A DNA stretch of 52,711 nucleotides from an uncultured Clostridia bacterium (GTDB taxonomy: Bacteria; Bacillota; Clostridia; Oscillospirales; Acutalibacteraceae). The stretch lies in assembly GCA_947585615.1 (NCBI GenBank), contig CANPXD010000004.1:1-52711 (forward strand). Direction: 5' to 3'. Made by a program: the position numbers and the translations under genes. Each line of letters starts with the position of its first letter. The stretch's first letter is position 1. Below are positions 26,205 to 34,607 of the stretch, one piece after another. The notes under the pieces are model-generated. The model was not told where the DNA came from. It did no database searches and worked only from the letters and a program-made list of their open reading frames with translations.

Positions 26205-28145
26205 ATGAAAATCACACTTAAAGACGGAACAGTTAAGGAATATGTAAATGCCCTCACCGCCGCCGAAATCGCGGAAAATATCTCTGCAGGTCTGTTCAGA
26301 AACGCCTGCTGCTGCAGAATCAACGGCGAGGTAAAGGATCTGAGAACAGAAGTCAGCACCGACTGCGCGCTTGAAATCGTGACCTTTGACGATGAGGACG
26401 GCAGGCGCACGTTCAATCATACGGCGTCGCACATTATGGCACAGGCTGTTAAAAGGCTTTATCCCGAGGTGAAGCTCACGATAGGTCCATCCGTTGACGG
26501 GGGCTTTTATTACGATTTTGACGTTGACGAGCCGTTTACGCCCGAGGATCTTGAAAAAATCGAGGCAGAAATGAAAAAAATCGTTAAAGAGGGGCTTGAA
26601 ATCGAAAAATTTGAGCTTTCACCATCAGACGCAATTGCGCTTATGGAGGAAAAGGGCGAACCGTACAAGGTCGAGCTGATTCACGAGCACACGGAAAAAG
26701 GCGAACCGATAAGCTTTTACAGACAGGGCGAATTTACGGAGCTGTGCGCCGGCCCTCATCTTATGAACGTTAAGCCCGTAAAGGCATTTAAACTCACGCA
26801 AACAACAGGCGCTTACTGGCGCGGCGACGCCAAAAATAAAATGCTTTGCCGTGTTTACGGCACGGCGTTCCCCAAGGCGTCTATGCTTGAGGAGCATCTG
26901 CAAATGCTTGAGGAGGCAAAGAAAAGAGATCACAACAAACTCGGGCGTGAGCTTGAGCTTTTCACAACGGTTGATTATATCGGGCAGGGACTTCCGATTC
27001 TGCTGCCGAAAGGAACAAAAATTATTCAGATCCTTCAAAGATGGGTGGAAGATGAGGAGGCAAAGCGCGGCTGGCAGCTTACAAAAACGCCTCTTATGGC
27101 AAAATCCGATCTCTATAAGATTTCAGGTCACTGGGATCATTACAAGGAGGGTATGTTCGTACTCGGCGACGAGGAAAAGGATAAAGAGGTTTTCGCGCTG
27201 CGCCCGATGACCTGCCCGTTCCAGTATCAGGCTTATCTCAACAAGCCGCGTTCTTACAGGGATCTGCCGCTGCGCTATGATGAGACCTCAACGCTGTTCA
27301 GAAATGAGGCGTCAGGCGAAATGCACGGGCTTATCCGCGTTCGTCAGTTCACGATTTCGGAGGGTCATCTGATGTGTACTCCCGAACAGCTTGAAGATGA
27401 ATTCAGAGGCTGTTTAGAGCTCTGCGAATATATGCTTAAAACTATCGGTCTTTACGAAGACGTTTCGTTCCGGTTCAGCCAGTGGGATCCTAACGACAGG
27501 GAAAAGTATATAGGAACAGAAGAACAGTGGAACGAGGCGCAGAGCGTGATGCAGAAAATCCTCGATGATTTGGGACTTGATTATAAAATCGGTATCGGCG
27601 AGGCAGCGTTCTACGGACCTAAGCTGGATATTCAGATTAAGAATGTGTTCGGCAAAGAGGATACGCTCATAACGATTCAGATTGACCAGATGCTTGCGGA
27701 AAAATTCGGTATGGAATATACAGACCGCGACGGGTCAAAGAAAAATCCCTATATCATTCACAGAACGTCTATCGGATGTTATGAGAGAACGCTTGCTCTG
27801 CTTATTGAAAAGTACGCAGGAGCGTTTCCGACTTGGCTCGCGCCCGTTCAGGTTAAGCTGCTGCCGATTGCCGACAGACATCTTGATTACCTCAGGGAAG
27901 TTAAAAACCGCCTTGAGGAGCGCGGTATTCGCTGCGAGCTTGACGACAGAAGCGAGAAAATCGGCTTCAAAATCCGCGCGGCGCAGCTGGAAAAGGTACC
28001 GTATATGCTGATTGCAGGCGACAAGGATGTTGAGTCGGGAGTCGTTTCGGTGCGTTCGAGAAAAGACGGCGAACAGGGAGCAATGAGCGTTGAGGCATTC
28101 CTTTCAAACATCGACGAGGAAATCAAAACGAAGGCACTCGGCTGA
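26205..28145 (+). CDS. thrS: Threonyl-tRNA synthetase
   Basis: A 646-residue class II synthetase. It has an N-terminal TGS domain (about 1-60), an editing domain with HTASHIMAQAVKRLYP (the HxxxH zinc-type motif) and GGFYYDFD, and a catalytic domain with LRPMTCPF, RNEASGEMHGLIRVRQF (motif 2) and HRTSIGCYERTLALLIE (motif 3). A C-terminal anticodon-binding domain begins at LAPVQVKLLPI. The ATG at 26205 has GGAGGT 6 bases upstream. The reading frame stays open further back to 25974, but that part is the T-box RNA. Length and domains match the family. Confidence 0.98.
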   Translation: MKITLKDGTVKEYVNALTAAEIAENISAGLFRNACCCRINGEVKDLRTEVSTDCALEIVTFDDEDGRRTFNHTASHIMAQAVKRLYPEVKLTIGPSVDGGFYYDFDVDEPFTPEDLEKIEAEMKKIVKEGLEIEKFELSPSDAIALMEEKGEPYKVELIHEHTEKGEPISFYRQGEFTELCAGPHLMNVKPVKAFKLTQTTGAYWRGDAKNKMLCRVYGTAFPKASMLEEHLQMLEEAKKRDHNKLGRELELFTTVDYIGQGLPILLPKGTKIIQILQRWVEDEEAKRGWQLTKTPLMAKSDLYKISGHWDHYKEGMFVLGDEEKDKEVFALRPMTCPFQYQAYLNKPRSYRDLPLRYDETSTLFRNEASGEMHGLIRVRQFTISEGHLMCTPEQLEDEFRGCLELCEYMLKTIGLYEDVSFRFSQWDPNDREKYIGTEEQWNEAQSVMQKILDDLGLDYKIGIGEAAFYGPKLDIQIKNVFGKEDTLITIQIDQMLAEKFGMEYTDRDGSKKNPYIIHRTSIGCYERTLALLIEKYAGAFPTWLAPVQVKLLPIADRHLDYLREVKNRLEERGIRCELDDRSEKIGFKIRAAQLEKVPYMLIAGDKDVESGVVSVRSRKDGEQGAMSVEAFLSNIDEEIKTKALG

Positions 28146-28174
28146 TTTCGGATCATTTTAACAGGTGAAGCATT

Positions 28175-28963
28175 ATGATTGATTTCGGTATGCCTACGCT
28201 GATCGAGACAAAAACGCTCGATGAATGCGCGGCGCTTTGCGGCAGGCTCGGACTGAGCTTTGTTGAATTAAATATGAATCTTCCGCAGTATCAGCTCGGG
28301 AAGATAGACATTGAGCATTTCAAACACACGGCGAAGGAACGCGGTATTTACTACACGATTCATCTTGACGAGAATCTGAATGTCAGTGATTTCAACCCCT
28401 ACGTTGCCGCGGCTTACCGCAGGACGGTGAAGGAAACCGTAAAAACCGCAAAGAAGCTTGGTGCTCCCGTGCTGAATATGCACCTGCCGCGCGGAGTGTA
28501 TTTCACCCTCCCTGACAGAAAGGTTTTCCTTTTTGACGAATATAAGGAGCAGTATCTCCGAAGCATTGAGACTTTCCGTGATGAATGCGAAAGCGCGGTC
28601 GGCGGCGCGGATATAAAAATCTGCGTGGAAAACACCGACGGTTTTACGGATTTTCAGACGGAAGCAGTGGATTTGCTGCTGAAAAGTTCGGTTTTCGGTC
28701 TTACGTTCGATATTGGGCATAATCACGGAATAGGCGGCACTGACGAACGGATTATTTTGGCGCGATCGGAGAGACTCCGTCATCTTCATATGCACGATGC
28801 GCTCGGCGGGAAAAATCATCTTGCGCTCGGAACAGGAGAGCTTGACCTGAAAAAATATCTGTCCCTTGCCGATAAGCACAACTGCCGCGTTGTTCTCGAA
28901 ACAAAGACGGTTGAAGGACTCAGGCAGTCGGTTGATTGGCTCGGCACTATAGCGAAAAGCTGA
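28175..28963 (+). CDS. Sugar-phosphate isomerase/epimerase-like TIM barrel
   Basis: A 262-residue protein of the xylose-isomerase-like/AP-endonuclease-2 fold. Likely metal ligands are the Glu in IKICVENTD, Asp/His in LTFDIGHNHG, His in LRHLHMHDA and Glu in RVVLETKT. The family includes sugar and hydroxy-acid isomerases and endonuclease IV. The DNA-repair subgroup has more metal-binding His residues, so an isomerase or epimerase is more likely. The substrate is unknown. It is 29 bases after thrS and probably shares its transcript, ending at a strong terminator. Confidence 0.82.
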   Translation: MIDFGMPTLIETKTLDECAALCGRLGLSFVELNMNLPQYQLGKIDIEHFKHTAKERGIYYTIHLDENLNVSDFNPYVAAAYRRTVKETVKTAKKLGAPVLNMHLPRGVYFTLPDRKVFLFDEYKEQYLRSIETFRDECESAVGGADIKICVENTDGFTDFQTEAVDLLLKSSVFGLTFDIGHNHGIGGTDERIILARSERLRHLHMHDALGGKNHLALGTGELDLKKYLSLADKHNCRVVLETKTVEGLRQSVDWLGTIAKS

Positions 28964-28982
28964 ATAAAAGAATAATTTCAAG

Positions 28983-29022
28983 GCAAAAACCTGAAAAATA
29001 TTCGGGTTTTTGCTATTTTTTT
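28983..29022 (+). terminator. Terminator of the thrS transcript
   Basis: A 13-bp stem (28983-28995 with 29001-29013) is followed by TATTTTTTT. It insulates the phage-derived cluster from thrS transcription. No clear promoter is seen in the 62 bases between it and the first phage gene. Confidence 0.92.
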
Positions 29023-29084
29023 GTGCTTTTTTAACTTTTAACGGAGGGAAGTTTCCGCCATAAAAATGAAACGGACGGTGAAAT

Positions 29085-29417
29085 ATGGGACGAAAAAAGA
29101 AAACCGTTGAGGAAGAGGTACGCGACGGCTTAAGGCGCCTTGCTTTCGGAGAAATACATGACGCTGTGCTTCTTCTTTTCGCGGACGAAAACAGAATAAT
29201 CAATGAACTGCCGAAATTCAATCTATTCAATATAAGCGAAATCAAGCGGCCGAAGGGCGGCGGAATGGAAATCAAGTTTTTCGACAGGATAAAGGCGCTT
29301 GAAAAACTGAGGGACTCGGAAAACGGCGTTTCCGCACAGCCGCTTGCGTTTTACAGAGCGCTTGAGGAAAGTGCCAAGCGCGCGGGCACAGCCTTTGACG
29401 GAGCGGAAGATGAATAA
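29085..29417 (+). CDS. Short small-terminase-like protein
   Basis: A 110-residue protein directly before the large terminase, overlapping it by 8 bases. The segment VEEEVRDGLRRLAFGEIHDAV and the later GGGMEIKFFDRIKALEKL match the central and C-terminal parts of PBSX-type small terminases, which end with a similar KxxDKxKALE pattern. The N-terminal helix-turn-helix that recognises pac DNA is absent; family members are usually 150-270 residues. If functional, packaging may not be sequence-specific. The ATG at 29085 has GGTGAAA upstream. Confidence 0.75.
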   Translation: MGRKKKTVEEEVRDGLRRLAFGEIHDAVLLLFADENRIINELPKFNLFNISEIKRPKGGGMEIKFFDRIKALEKLRDSENGVSAQPLAFYRALEESAKRAGTAFDGAEDE

Positions 29418-30669
29418 AATCACTTCCTTTTCCGAAAAGCAGCTTGCCGCGCTTACCTGGTGGTGCGATACAAGTCCGGTAAAGGACAGAAACGGTATAA
29501 TATGCGATGGCGCGATAAGGTCGGGGAAAACGATCTGCATGACGATTTCGTTCATAAGCTGGGCATTTTATAATTTCAGCGGCACATCCTTTGCCATATG
29601 CGGAAAAACGGTCGCGTCAATCAAGCGCAACGTTGTCAGTCCGATGACGGCGCTTCTGCCTTCGCTCGGCTTCAGGTGCGATTACAAAATCAGCCGTAAT
29701 CTGCTTGAACTTGAGCGCGGCGGAATCAGGAACCGTTTTTATCTTTTCGGAGGCAGAGACGAATCCTCGGCGTCGCTCATTCAGGGAATGACGCTCGGCG
29801 GCGTTCTGCTTGACGAGGTTGCCCTTATGCCGCGTTCCTTTGTTGAGCAGGCGCTTGCGAGATGTTCGCTTGAAAACGCTAAATTCTGGTTCAACTGCAA
29901 CCCTGAGCATCCCTTTCATTGGTTTTACACCGAATGGATAAAAAAGCACGACGCAAAAAATATGCTTTATCTTCATTTCAAAATGGAGGACAATCCCTCT
30001 TTATCCCCCGCTGTTATCAACAGGTATAAAAGCCTTTACAGCGGCGCGTTTTACGAGCGGTTCATCGACGGGAAATGGGTGGCGGCAGACGGACTTGTCT
30101 ACCCGATGTTCAGCAGCGAACGCCACATAAAAAGATGCGAGAACGAAGAGTTTACGCAGTTTTATATGTCCTGCGACTATGGAACGGTCAATCCGTTTTC
30201 CCTCGGTCTGTGGGGCAGAGCGGCGGACGGCTGGTACAGGATAGATGAGTTCTATCACAGCGGCAGAGACAAAGGGATACAGCTTACCGACGAGGAATAT
30301 TATTCCGAGCTGAAAAAACTTGCAAAAGACAGAAAAATAGAGGCGGTCGTTATCGACCCCTCGGCAGCAAGCTTTATCGAAACGGTAAAGCGTCACGGCG
30401 AGTACAGAGTTGTAAGGGCGGACAACGATGTTCTGAGGGGAATAAATCTCGTGTGTCAGGCGCTGAAAAACGACGAAATTTTTATTTATCCCCACTGCCG
30501 TGACTGTATCCGTGAATTTTCCGTTTATCGCTGGGATAACGGCATAAAAAGAGATGCGCCGAAAAAAGAAAACGATCATGCAATGGACGACATAAGATAT
30601 TTCGTCGCAACTGTCCTGAACGGCAGCGGCGACGGCGATATGTATTCCTTTGCAGTTGAAAGGATGTGA
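29410..30669 (+). CDS. Large terminase subunit
   Basis: A 419-residue DNA-packaging motor of the PBSX/XtmB type. The ATPase has Walker A GAIRSGKT (34-41) and Walker B GVLLDE (Asp135, Glu136). The RNase H-like nuclease retains its acidic residues: Asp256 in SCDYGT, Asp316 in VVIDPS and Asp393/Asp394 in HAMDDIRY. All key residues are present, so there is no sign of decay. The start is the ATG at 29410 inside the end of the preceding gene. Confidence 0.94.
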   Translation: MNKITSFSEKQLAALTWWCDTSPVKDRNGIICDGAIRSGKTICMTISFISWAFYNFSGTSFAICGKTVASIKRNVVSPMTALLPSLGFRCDYKISRNLLELERGGIRNRFYLFGGRDESSASLIQGMTLGGVLLDEVALMPRSFVEQALARCSLENAKFWFNCNPEHPFHWFYTEWIKKHDAKNMLYLHFKMEDNPSLSPAVINRYKSLYSGAFYERFIDGKWVAADGLVYPMFSSERHIKRCENEEFTQFYMSCDYGTVNPFSLGLWGRAADGWYRIDEFYHSGRDKGIQLTDEEYYSELKKLAKDRKIEAVVIDPSAASFIETVKRHGEYRVVRADNDVLRGINLVCQALKNDEIFIYPHCRDCIREFSVYRWDNGIKRDAPKKENDHAMDDIRYFVATVLNGSGDGDMYSFAVERM

Positions 30670-30670
30670 G

Positions 30671-31795
30671 ATTCTGGGCTTGTTTCACACGAAAAGGGCA
30701 CAGCAGAAAACGCAGGAAACGGCGGTACAGACAAGCGTAAGCTCAGGGAGAAACCGCAGCCGCTTCAACAGTCTTGTGCCGATGAGCTTCAACAGGCGGA
30801 TATATGCCGCTCTGCGCGAGAGCGTGCCCATAATCGACGCCGCAATTTCAAAAATCGTCAGGCTCTGCGGAGATTTTCGCTTTGAGACGGGAAACGCCGC
30901 GCTTGACGCTGAGATGAACGGCTTTTTCGCCTCCGTCAGCGTCGGCGGAAATCAGACGGGAATACACTCGTTTCTCTCCGTTTATCTTTCGGAACTGCTC
31001 ACCTACGGCTCTGCGGTCGGCGAGATCATCGCCGATTCATACGGCTTTTACGCGCTCTATAACGGTGAGCTTGACGCGCTTGAGGTAAAAAGAGCGGCAA
31101 ACAATTACAATATTGAATTTTACAACGGCAGCGAAAAGCTGCCGCATCAGGAGCTGATACTTTTTTCCGCTCTCAATCCGGAGCCGGGAAAAATTCTGGG
31201 CACAAGCCTGCTGAGAGGTCTGCCCTTTGTGTGCGATGTGCTGCTTACCATTTATAACACAATCGGTGAAAATTGGGAGCACGCCGGAAATATCCGCTAT
31301 GCCGTAACCTATAAACCTCAGGGTGAGGCCTCCGACGGCAACGCGAGAGAGCGCGCCTCGCAGATGGCAAACGCATGGCGCGACGCCATGAGCAGCCGCG
31401 ACACAATAAAGGATTTCGTTGCTGTGGGAGATGTTTCCGTCAAGGTCATCGGTGCAGACAACAACGTGCTGAGCAGTGAAATTCCCGTAAGGCAGCTTCT
31501 TGAGCAGATTGTTGCCAAAACAGGTCTGCCGCCGTATCTTTTCGGTCTTGCATGGTCAACGACGGAGCGTATGAGCATACAGCAGGCAGACATTCTGACA
31601 AGCGAACTGGAAGCGTACAGAAGAACACTGACGCCGGTGCTGATCAAGATAGGAAAAAAATATCTTGAAACGCGCGGCTCGGCGGAGTCGGTAAACGTTG
31701 TGTGGGATAATATCACGCTCCAGGACGAAACAGAGCTTGCCAGAGCGCGGCTTTACAATGCGCAGGCGGACAGGCTGCTCGGCAGCTCCGAATGA
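30671..31795 (+). CDS. Phage portal protein
   Basis: A 374-residue portal protein (PBSX XkdE-like) forming the ring through which DNA enters the capsid. A helical core with YLSELLTYGSAVGEII, SLLRGLPFVCDVLLTIYNTI and IPVRQLLEQIVAKTGLPPYLFGL is typical. The start is uncertain. ATT at 30671 lies 6 bases after AAGGA and gives the usual portal opening MLGLF. TTG at 30680 is too far from the ribosome site, and TTG at 30650 has none and overlaps terL by 20 bases. The stop precedes the protease by 40 bases. Confidence 0.88.
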   Translation: MLGLFHTKRAQQKTQETAVQTSVSSGRNRSRFNSLVPMSFNRRIYAALRESVPIIDAAISKIVRLCGDFRFETGNAALDAEMNGFFASVSVGGNQTGIHSFLSVYLSELLTYGSAVGEIIADSYGFYALYNGELDALEVKRAANNYNIEFYNGSEKLPHQELILFSALNPEPGKILGTSLLRGLPFVCDVLLTIYNTIGENWEHAGNIRYAVTYKPQGEASDGNARERASQMANAWRDAMSSRDTIKDFVAVGDVSVKVIGADNNVLSSEIPVRQLLEQIVAKTGLPPYLFGLAWSTTERMSIQQADILTSELEAYRRTLTPVLIKIGKKYLETRGSAESVNVVWDNITLQDETELARARLYNAQADRLLGSSE

Positions 31796-31835
31796 GCGGC
31801 AAAACAGGAATTATCGGCTCAAAGGAGGTTACTTA

Positions 31836-32804
31836 TTGAAAGACGGATATATAGAAAAGGGCTATTCGCCTTCCCATGAGGATTTTGAAAAAATCAAACA
31901 GTTTACACGAAAGGATATTGCCGAGGAGGAACTGTATGTTTTCAGTCTCACGCTCTGCAGCAACGACATAGACAGGGATTTTGAAAAATTTTCGGTTCAG
32001 GCGCTCGGCGAACTTGCTGGACTTTTTATCGGCAAAACCGGAATACGAGACCATTCAATGAAATCCGCCGATCAAACGGCGCGCATTTTTGATACGTGGG
32101 TAGAGAAAATTCCGGGCAGAAAAACCGCCGACGGAGAAGATTACTATCTTCTTAGGGCGAAAGCGTATATGGTGAGAAACGACGATAATAAATCGCTGAT
32201 AACAGATATAGACGCGGGTATCAAAAAAGAAGTTTCCGTGTCCTGTTCAATGGGCAGTTCGGTCTGTTCCGTGTGCAAAAAGGATATGAAAAGCGCACAG
32301 TGCTCCCACATAAAGGGCCGCAAGTATGGCGCTCGGCTCTGCTACGGTATTCTCGGCGACGCAGCTGACGCATACGAATGGAGTTTTGTTGCCGTTCCTG
32401 CCCAGAGGGAGGCGGGAGTCACAAAATCTTTTAACACCGAAAGGAGCGGTCAGTCAATGATACAGATAACAAAAAAACTCAGCTCAGCAACAGGCGAAAT
32501 AACGCTTTCAGAAAGCGAGGCAAGGGAAATCTGCTCGTATATTCAGGAAAAAGAAGGACTTGCGGAACTGGGCGAGGAATATAAAAAAAGTCTTGTTAAG
32601 CAGCTTGTTTCACTTTGCGCACGTGAAATTCCGCAGATGGATTTAAAGGTCTTTGAGGGCGTTGCACGGGTGATGACCGCAAAGGAGCTGCTCAGTTTCA
32701 GGGATGGTTTTGAGAAAAAACAGGCGGCGGCGAAAATGCCGTCTCCGCAGCTTTCAAAAACGGGTAAGAAAACCGAAGAAGGCTTTAACGAATTTAAAAT
32801 TTAG
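31836..32804 (+). CDS. Prohead protease with C-terminal scaffold-like region
   Basis: A 322-residue XkdF-like protein. The N-terminal two thirds match head-maturation serine proteases: His73 in GIRDHSMKS, Ser134/Ser136 in KEVSVSCSMG and EWSFVAVPAQREA near 182-194, a typical ending of these domains. Four Cys and a His (Cys144, Cys147, Cys156, His158, plus Cys137) form a probable zinc site. Residues 208-322 are a charged helical region like a scaffold. An in-frame ATG at 32457 with AAGGAG upstream may allow separate translation of this part. The TTG start at 31836 follows AAAGGAGG. Confidence 0.82.
   Translation: MKDGYIEKGYSPSHEDFEKIKQFTRKDIAEEELYVFSLTLCSNDIDRDFEKFSVQALGELAGLFIGKTGIRDHSMKSADQTARIFDTWVEKIPGRKTADGEDYYLLRAKAYMVRNDDNKSLITDIDAGIKKEVSVSCSMGSSVCSVCKKDMKSAQCSHIKGRKYGARLCYGILGDAADAYEWSFVAVPAQREAGVTKSFNTERSGQSMIQITKKLSSATGEITLSESEAREICSYIQEKEGLAELGEEYKKSLVKQLVSLCAREIPQMDLKVFEGVARVMTAKELLSFRDGFEKKQAAAKMPSPQLSKTGKKTEEGFNEFKI
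32457..32804 (+). CDS. Possible internal-start scaffold protein
   Basis: ATG at 32457 lies in frame within the protease gene, 9-10 bases after a strong AAGGAG. It would give a 115-residue charged helical product identical to the protease C-terminus, as in the nested lambda C/Nu3 pair. It is supported by the ribosome site and by the domain boundary just upstream, but no expression can be inferred. Confidence 0.4.
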   Translation: MIQITKKLSSATGEITLSESEAREICSYIQEKEGLAELGEEYKKSLVKQLVSLCAREIPQMDLKVFEGVARVMTAKELLSFRDGFEKKQAAAKMPSPQLSKTGKKTEEGFNEFKI

Positions 32805-32815
32805 GAGGTAAAATT

Positions 32816-33157
32816 ATGTCAGTTTCATTCAAGGGCTATGGCGAAAACGTTTTGACCTTTAAGAGTATCCTTAAGGATAAGAATACTCTCGTAAAAATAA
32901 ACAGCGATTCAAGCGTAAGCAAGGCTCTCGCCGATGAGGATTTTATAGGCATCACTGTCTATGCCGACGGTAAATACGCAGGCGTTGTTGTTGACGGCTA
33001 TGTTGAGATGAAATACTCGGGAACAAAACCCGCGGAGGGCTTCGGCGCGCTTGTAAGCGACGGCGCGAACGCGGTCAAAAGCTCGACAACATCGAAGCAT
33101 ATTGTAAGAATAATCAAGGTCGACAGCGACAACGGAATCGTCGGCTTTATACTTTAA
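32816..33157 (+). CDS. Capsid decoration (cement) protein, DUF2190-like
   Basis: A 113-residue beta-rich protein between protease and capsid genes. The segments DEDFIGITVYADGKYAGVVV and VDGYVEMKYSGTKPAEGFGA match phage head decoration proteins that bind the outside of the shell. A strong AGGAGG site lies 8 bases before the ATG. Its presence suggests the shell itself is fully assembled. Confidence 0.78.
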   Translation: MSVSFKGYGENVLTFKSILKDKNTLVKINSDSSVSKALADEDFIGITVYADGKYAGVVVDGYVEMKYSGTKPAEGFGALVSDGANAVKSSTTSKHIVRIIKVDSDNGIVGFIL

Positions 33158-33175
33158 TACAGGAGGAAAAGGCTT

Positions 33176-34165
33176 ATGGCATTTGATAATATAAGACTTG
33201 AAAAAGGACTCTATTCATCGGCAAAGGGCTTTACGGCTTCACTTGAGGAGCTTGATCCGTCGGAAAACTACACAGGCACGGAATATGAAGGACTTGACGC
33301 GTATCAGCGCCAGCTTAAAAGATTTGACATCAAGGTTTCAGGACCGTCGTCAGACAGCATTTCAAAGTTTTTCCAAACGACCGATTCCGCGGCGCTCTTT
33401 CCCGAATACATTTCAAGAGCGGTTCAGCAGGGGCTTGACGGAGAAAATCTTCTTCCCAAAATCATTGCGACCACCACGAACATCGACTCACTTGATTACC
33501 GCGCGATTGAAAGCGTGCCGACCAACGAAGATAAAGAGCTTGCCGTTGTGGTGGAAGGCGCAAAAATCCCGGAAACGGTTGTCAGAACAAAGGAAAAGCT
33601 CACAAAGTTGTATAAAAGAGGCAGAATGCTTGTGGCTTCCTATGAGGCGGTTAAGTTTCAGAAGCTTGATTTGTTTACCGTAACGCTCAGACAAATAGGC
33701 GCGTATATAGCGAGATGTCAGTTTTCTGACGCCGTTCTGGCGATTACGGATTCCGATGTTGCAACAGTAGAGGGCGGCGGCGAAACCGTAACCTACGCGG
33801 ATCTTGTAAAGGTATGGAACGAGCTTTCTCCATATAGGCTCACGACGCTTATCGCCTCTCATGATGATATAGCCGATATGCTTAATATAACGGAATTCAA
33901 GGACTCTAACGCGGGTCAGGACTTTCATGGCACAGGCAGAATGATTACTCCGCTCGGCGCCGAAATCCTTAAATTCCCTGATTTGGGCAAGGGAATAATC
34001 GTTGCTCTTGACAACACGGCCGCGCTTGAAAAGGTGCAGGCAGGCGGAATAACTACGGAATACGACAAGCTTATAGACCGTCAGCTTGAGCGCGCCGCCA
34101 TTACTGCGACAGCAGGTTTTTCAACCATTTTCACCGACGCCGCAAAGGTTGTTACATTCAGCTGA
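33176..34165 (+). CDS. Major capsid protein (HK97 fold)
   Basis: A 329-residue XkdG-like capsid protein. The N-terminal 60 residues look like a scaffold or N-arm; SAALFPEYISRAV and the TNIDSLDYRAIE region begin the HK97 core. The long segment ETVVRTKEKLTKLYKRGRML followed by ASYEAVKFQKLDLF fits the E-loop/P-domain helix. The sequence ends in an A-domain rich in Ala and Thr. AGGAGG precedes the ATG by 11 bases. It is intact and of family length. Confidence 0.9.
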   Translation: MAFDNIRLEKGLYSSAKGFTASLEELDPSENYTGTEYEGLDAYQRQLKRFDIKVSGPSSDSISKFFQTTDSAALFPEYISRAVQQGLDGENLLPKIIATTTNIDSLDYRAIESVPTNEDKELAVVVEGAKIPETVVRTKEKLTKLYKRGRMLVASYEAVKFQKLDLFTVTLRQIGAYIARCQFSDAVLAITDSDVATVEGGGETVTYADLVKVWNELSPYRLTTLIASHDDIADMLNITEFKDSNAGQDFHGTGRMITPLGAEILKFPDLGKGIIVALDNTAALEKVQAGGITTEYDKLIDRQLERAAITATAGFSTIFTDAAKVVTFS

Positions 34166-34186
34166 TAACGGCAAAGGAAAAAGAAA

Positions 34187-34534
34187 ATGATTGACGAAAA
34201 TCTTGTTGCCGAAAGCCTTAAACTGCTTGGCGGCTTTGATGATGAGGCGGTACGCAGGTACAAACCGATTATTGACGCCGTGCTCGCGGAGGTTTCGGAC
34301 GCAGCCGTCGATGACGCGCAGGAAAACGATCCCCGTCTGGCGCAGCTTGCCGCCGCAAAGGCGTACGCTGTTATCTGCGCGGCGGAAAATGACGATGTAA
34401 CGTCCTTTTCGGCAGGCGATGTTTCTCTGACAGTGAGATCCGCGTCTGAAAACGCGAAAGCATATCTCGACGCCGCGCTTTCGGGCTGTACCGGGCTTCT
34501 TAAGGACTCCGGCTTTGCATTTATGAGCGTTTAA
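34187..34534 (+). CDS. Head-tail connector/adaptor-like protein
   Basis: A 115-residue helical protein in the position of PBSX XkdH, between capsid and downstream connector genes. The pattern VAESLKLLGG, RLAQLAAAKAYAVICAAEN and a C-terminal NAKAYLDAAL resembles gp6-type adaptors that bind under the portal. The call rests mostly on size, helix pattern and position. Confidence 0.6.
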   Translation: MIDENLVAESLKLLGGFDDEAVRRYKPIIDAVLAEVSDAAVDDAQENDPRLAQLAAAKAYAVICAAENDDVTSFSAGDVSLTVRSASENAKAYLDAALSGCTGLLKDSGFAFMSV

Positions 34535-34545
34535 AAGGGTGTGCC

Positions 34546-34571
34546 AAGGGCGGATATTTTTATCCGCCCTT
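34546..34571 (+). repeat. Perfect 11-bp hairpin between connector genes
   Basis: AAGGGCGGATA (34546-34556) pairs perfectly with TATCCGCCCTT (34561-34571) over a TTTT loop. No T tract follows, so it is not a standard terminator. It sits between capsid/adaptor genes and the remaining genes and could act in RNA processing or set their relative expression. Confidence 0.6.
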
Positions 34572-34607
34572 ATAAGGCGGCGCTCCCTGCGCTCGGGAAG
34601 GTATGGT

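Noticed and set aside
29023-29084. Promoter or phage operator before the terminase genes
   Set aside because: A GGAA/TTCC repeat and AT-rich patches are present but no hexamer pair with proper spacing, so no promoter was called.
28268-29275. A 335-codon minus-strand frame opposite the TIM-barrel gene
   Set aside because: It is antisense to a well-supported gene, crosses its terminator, and has no recognisable domains or ribosome site.
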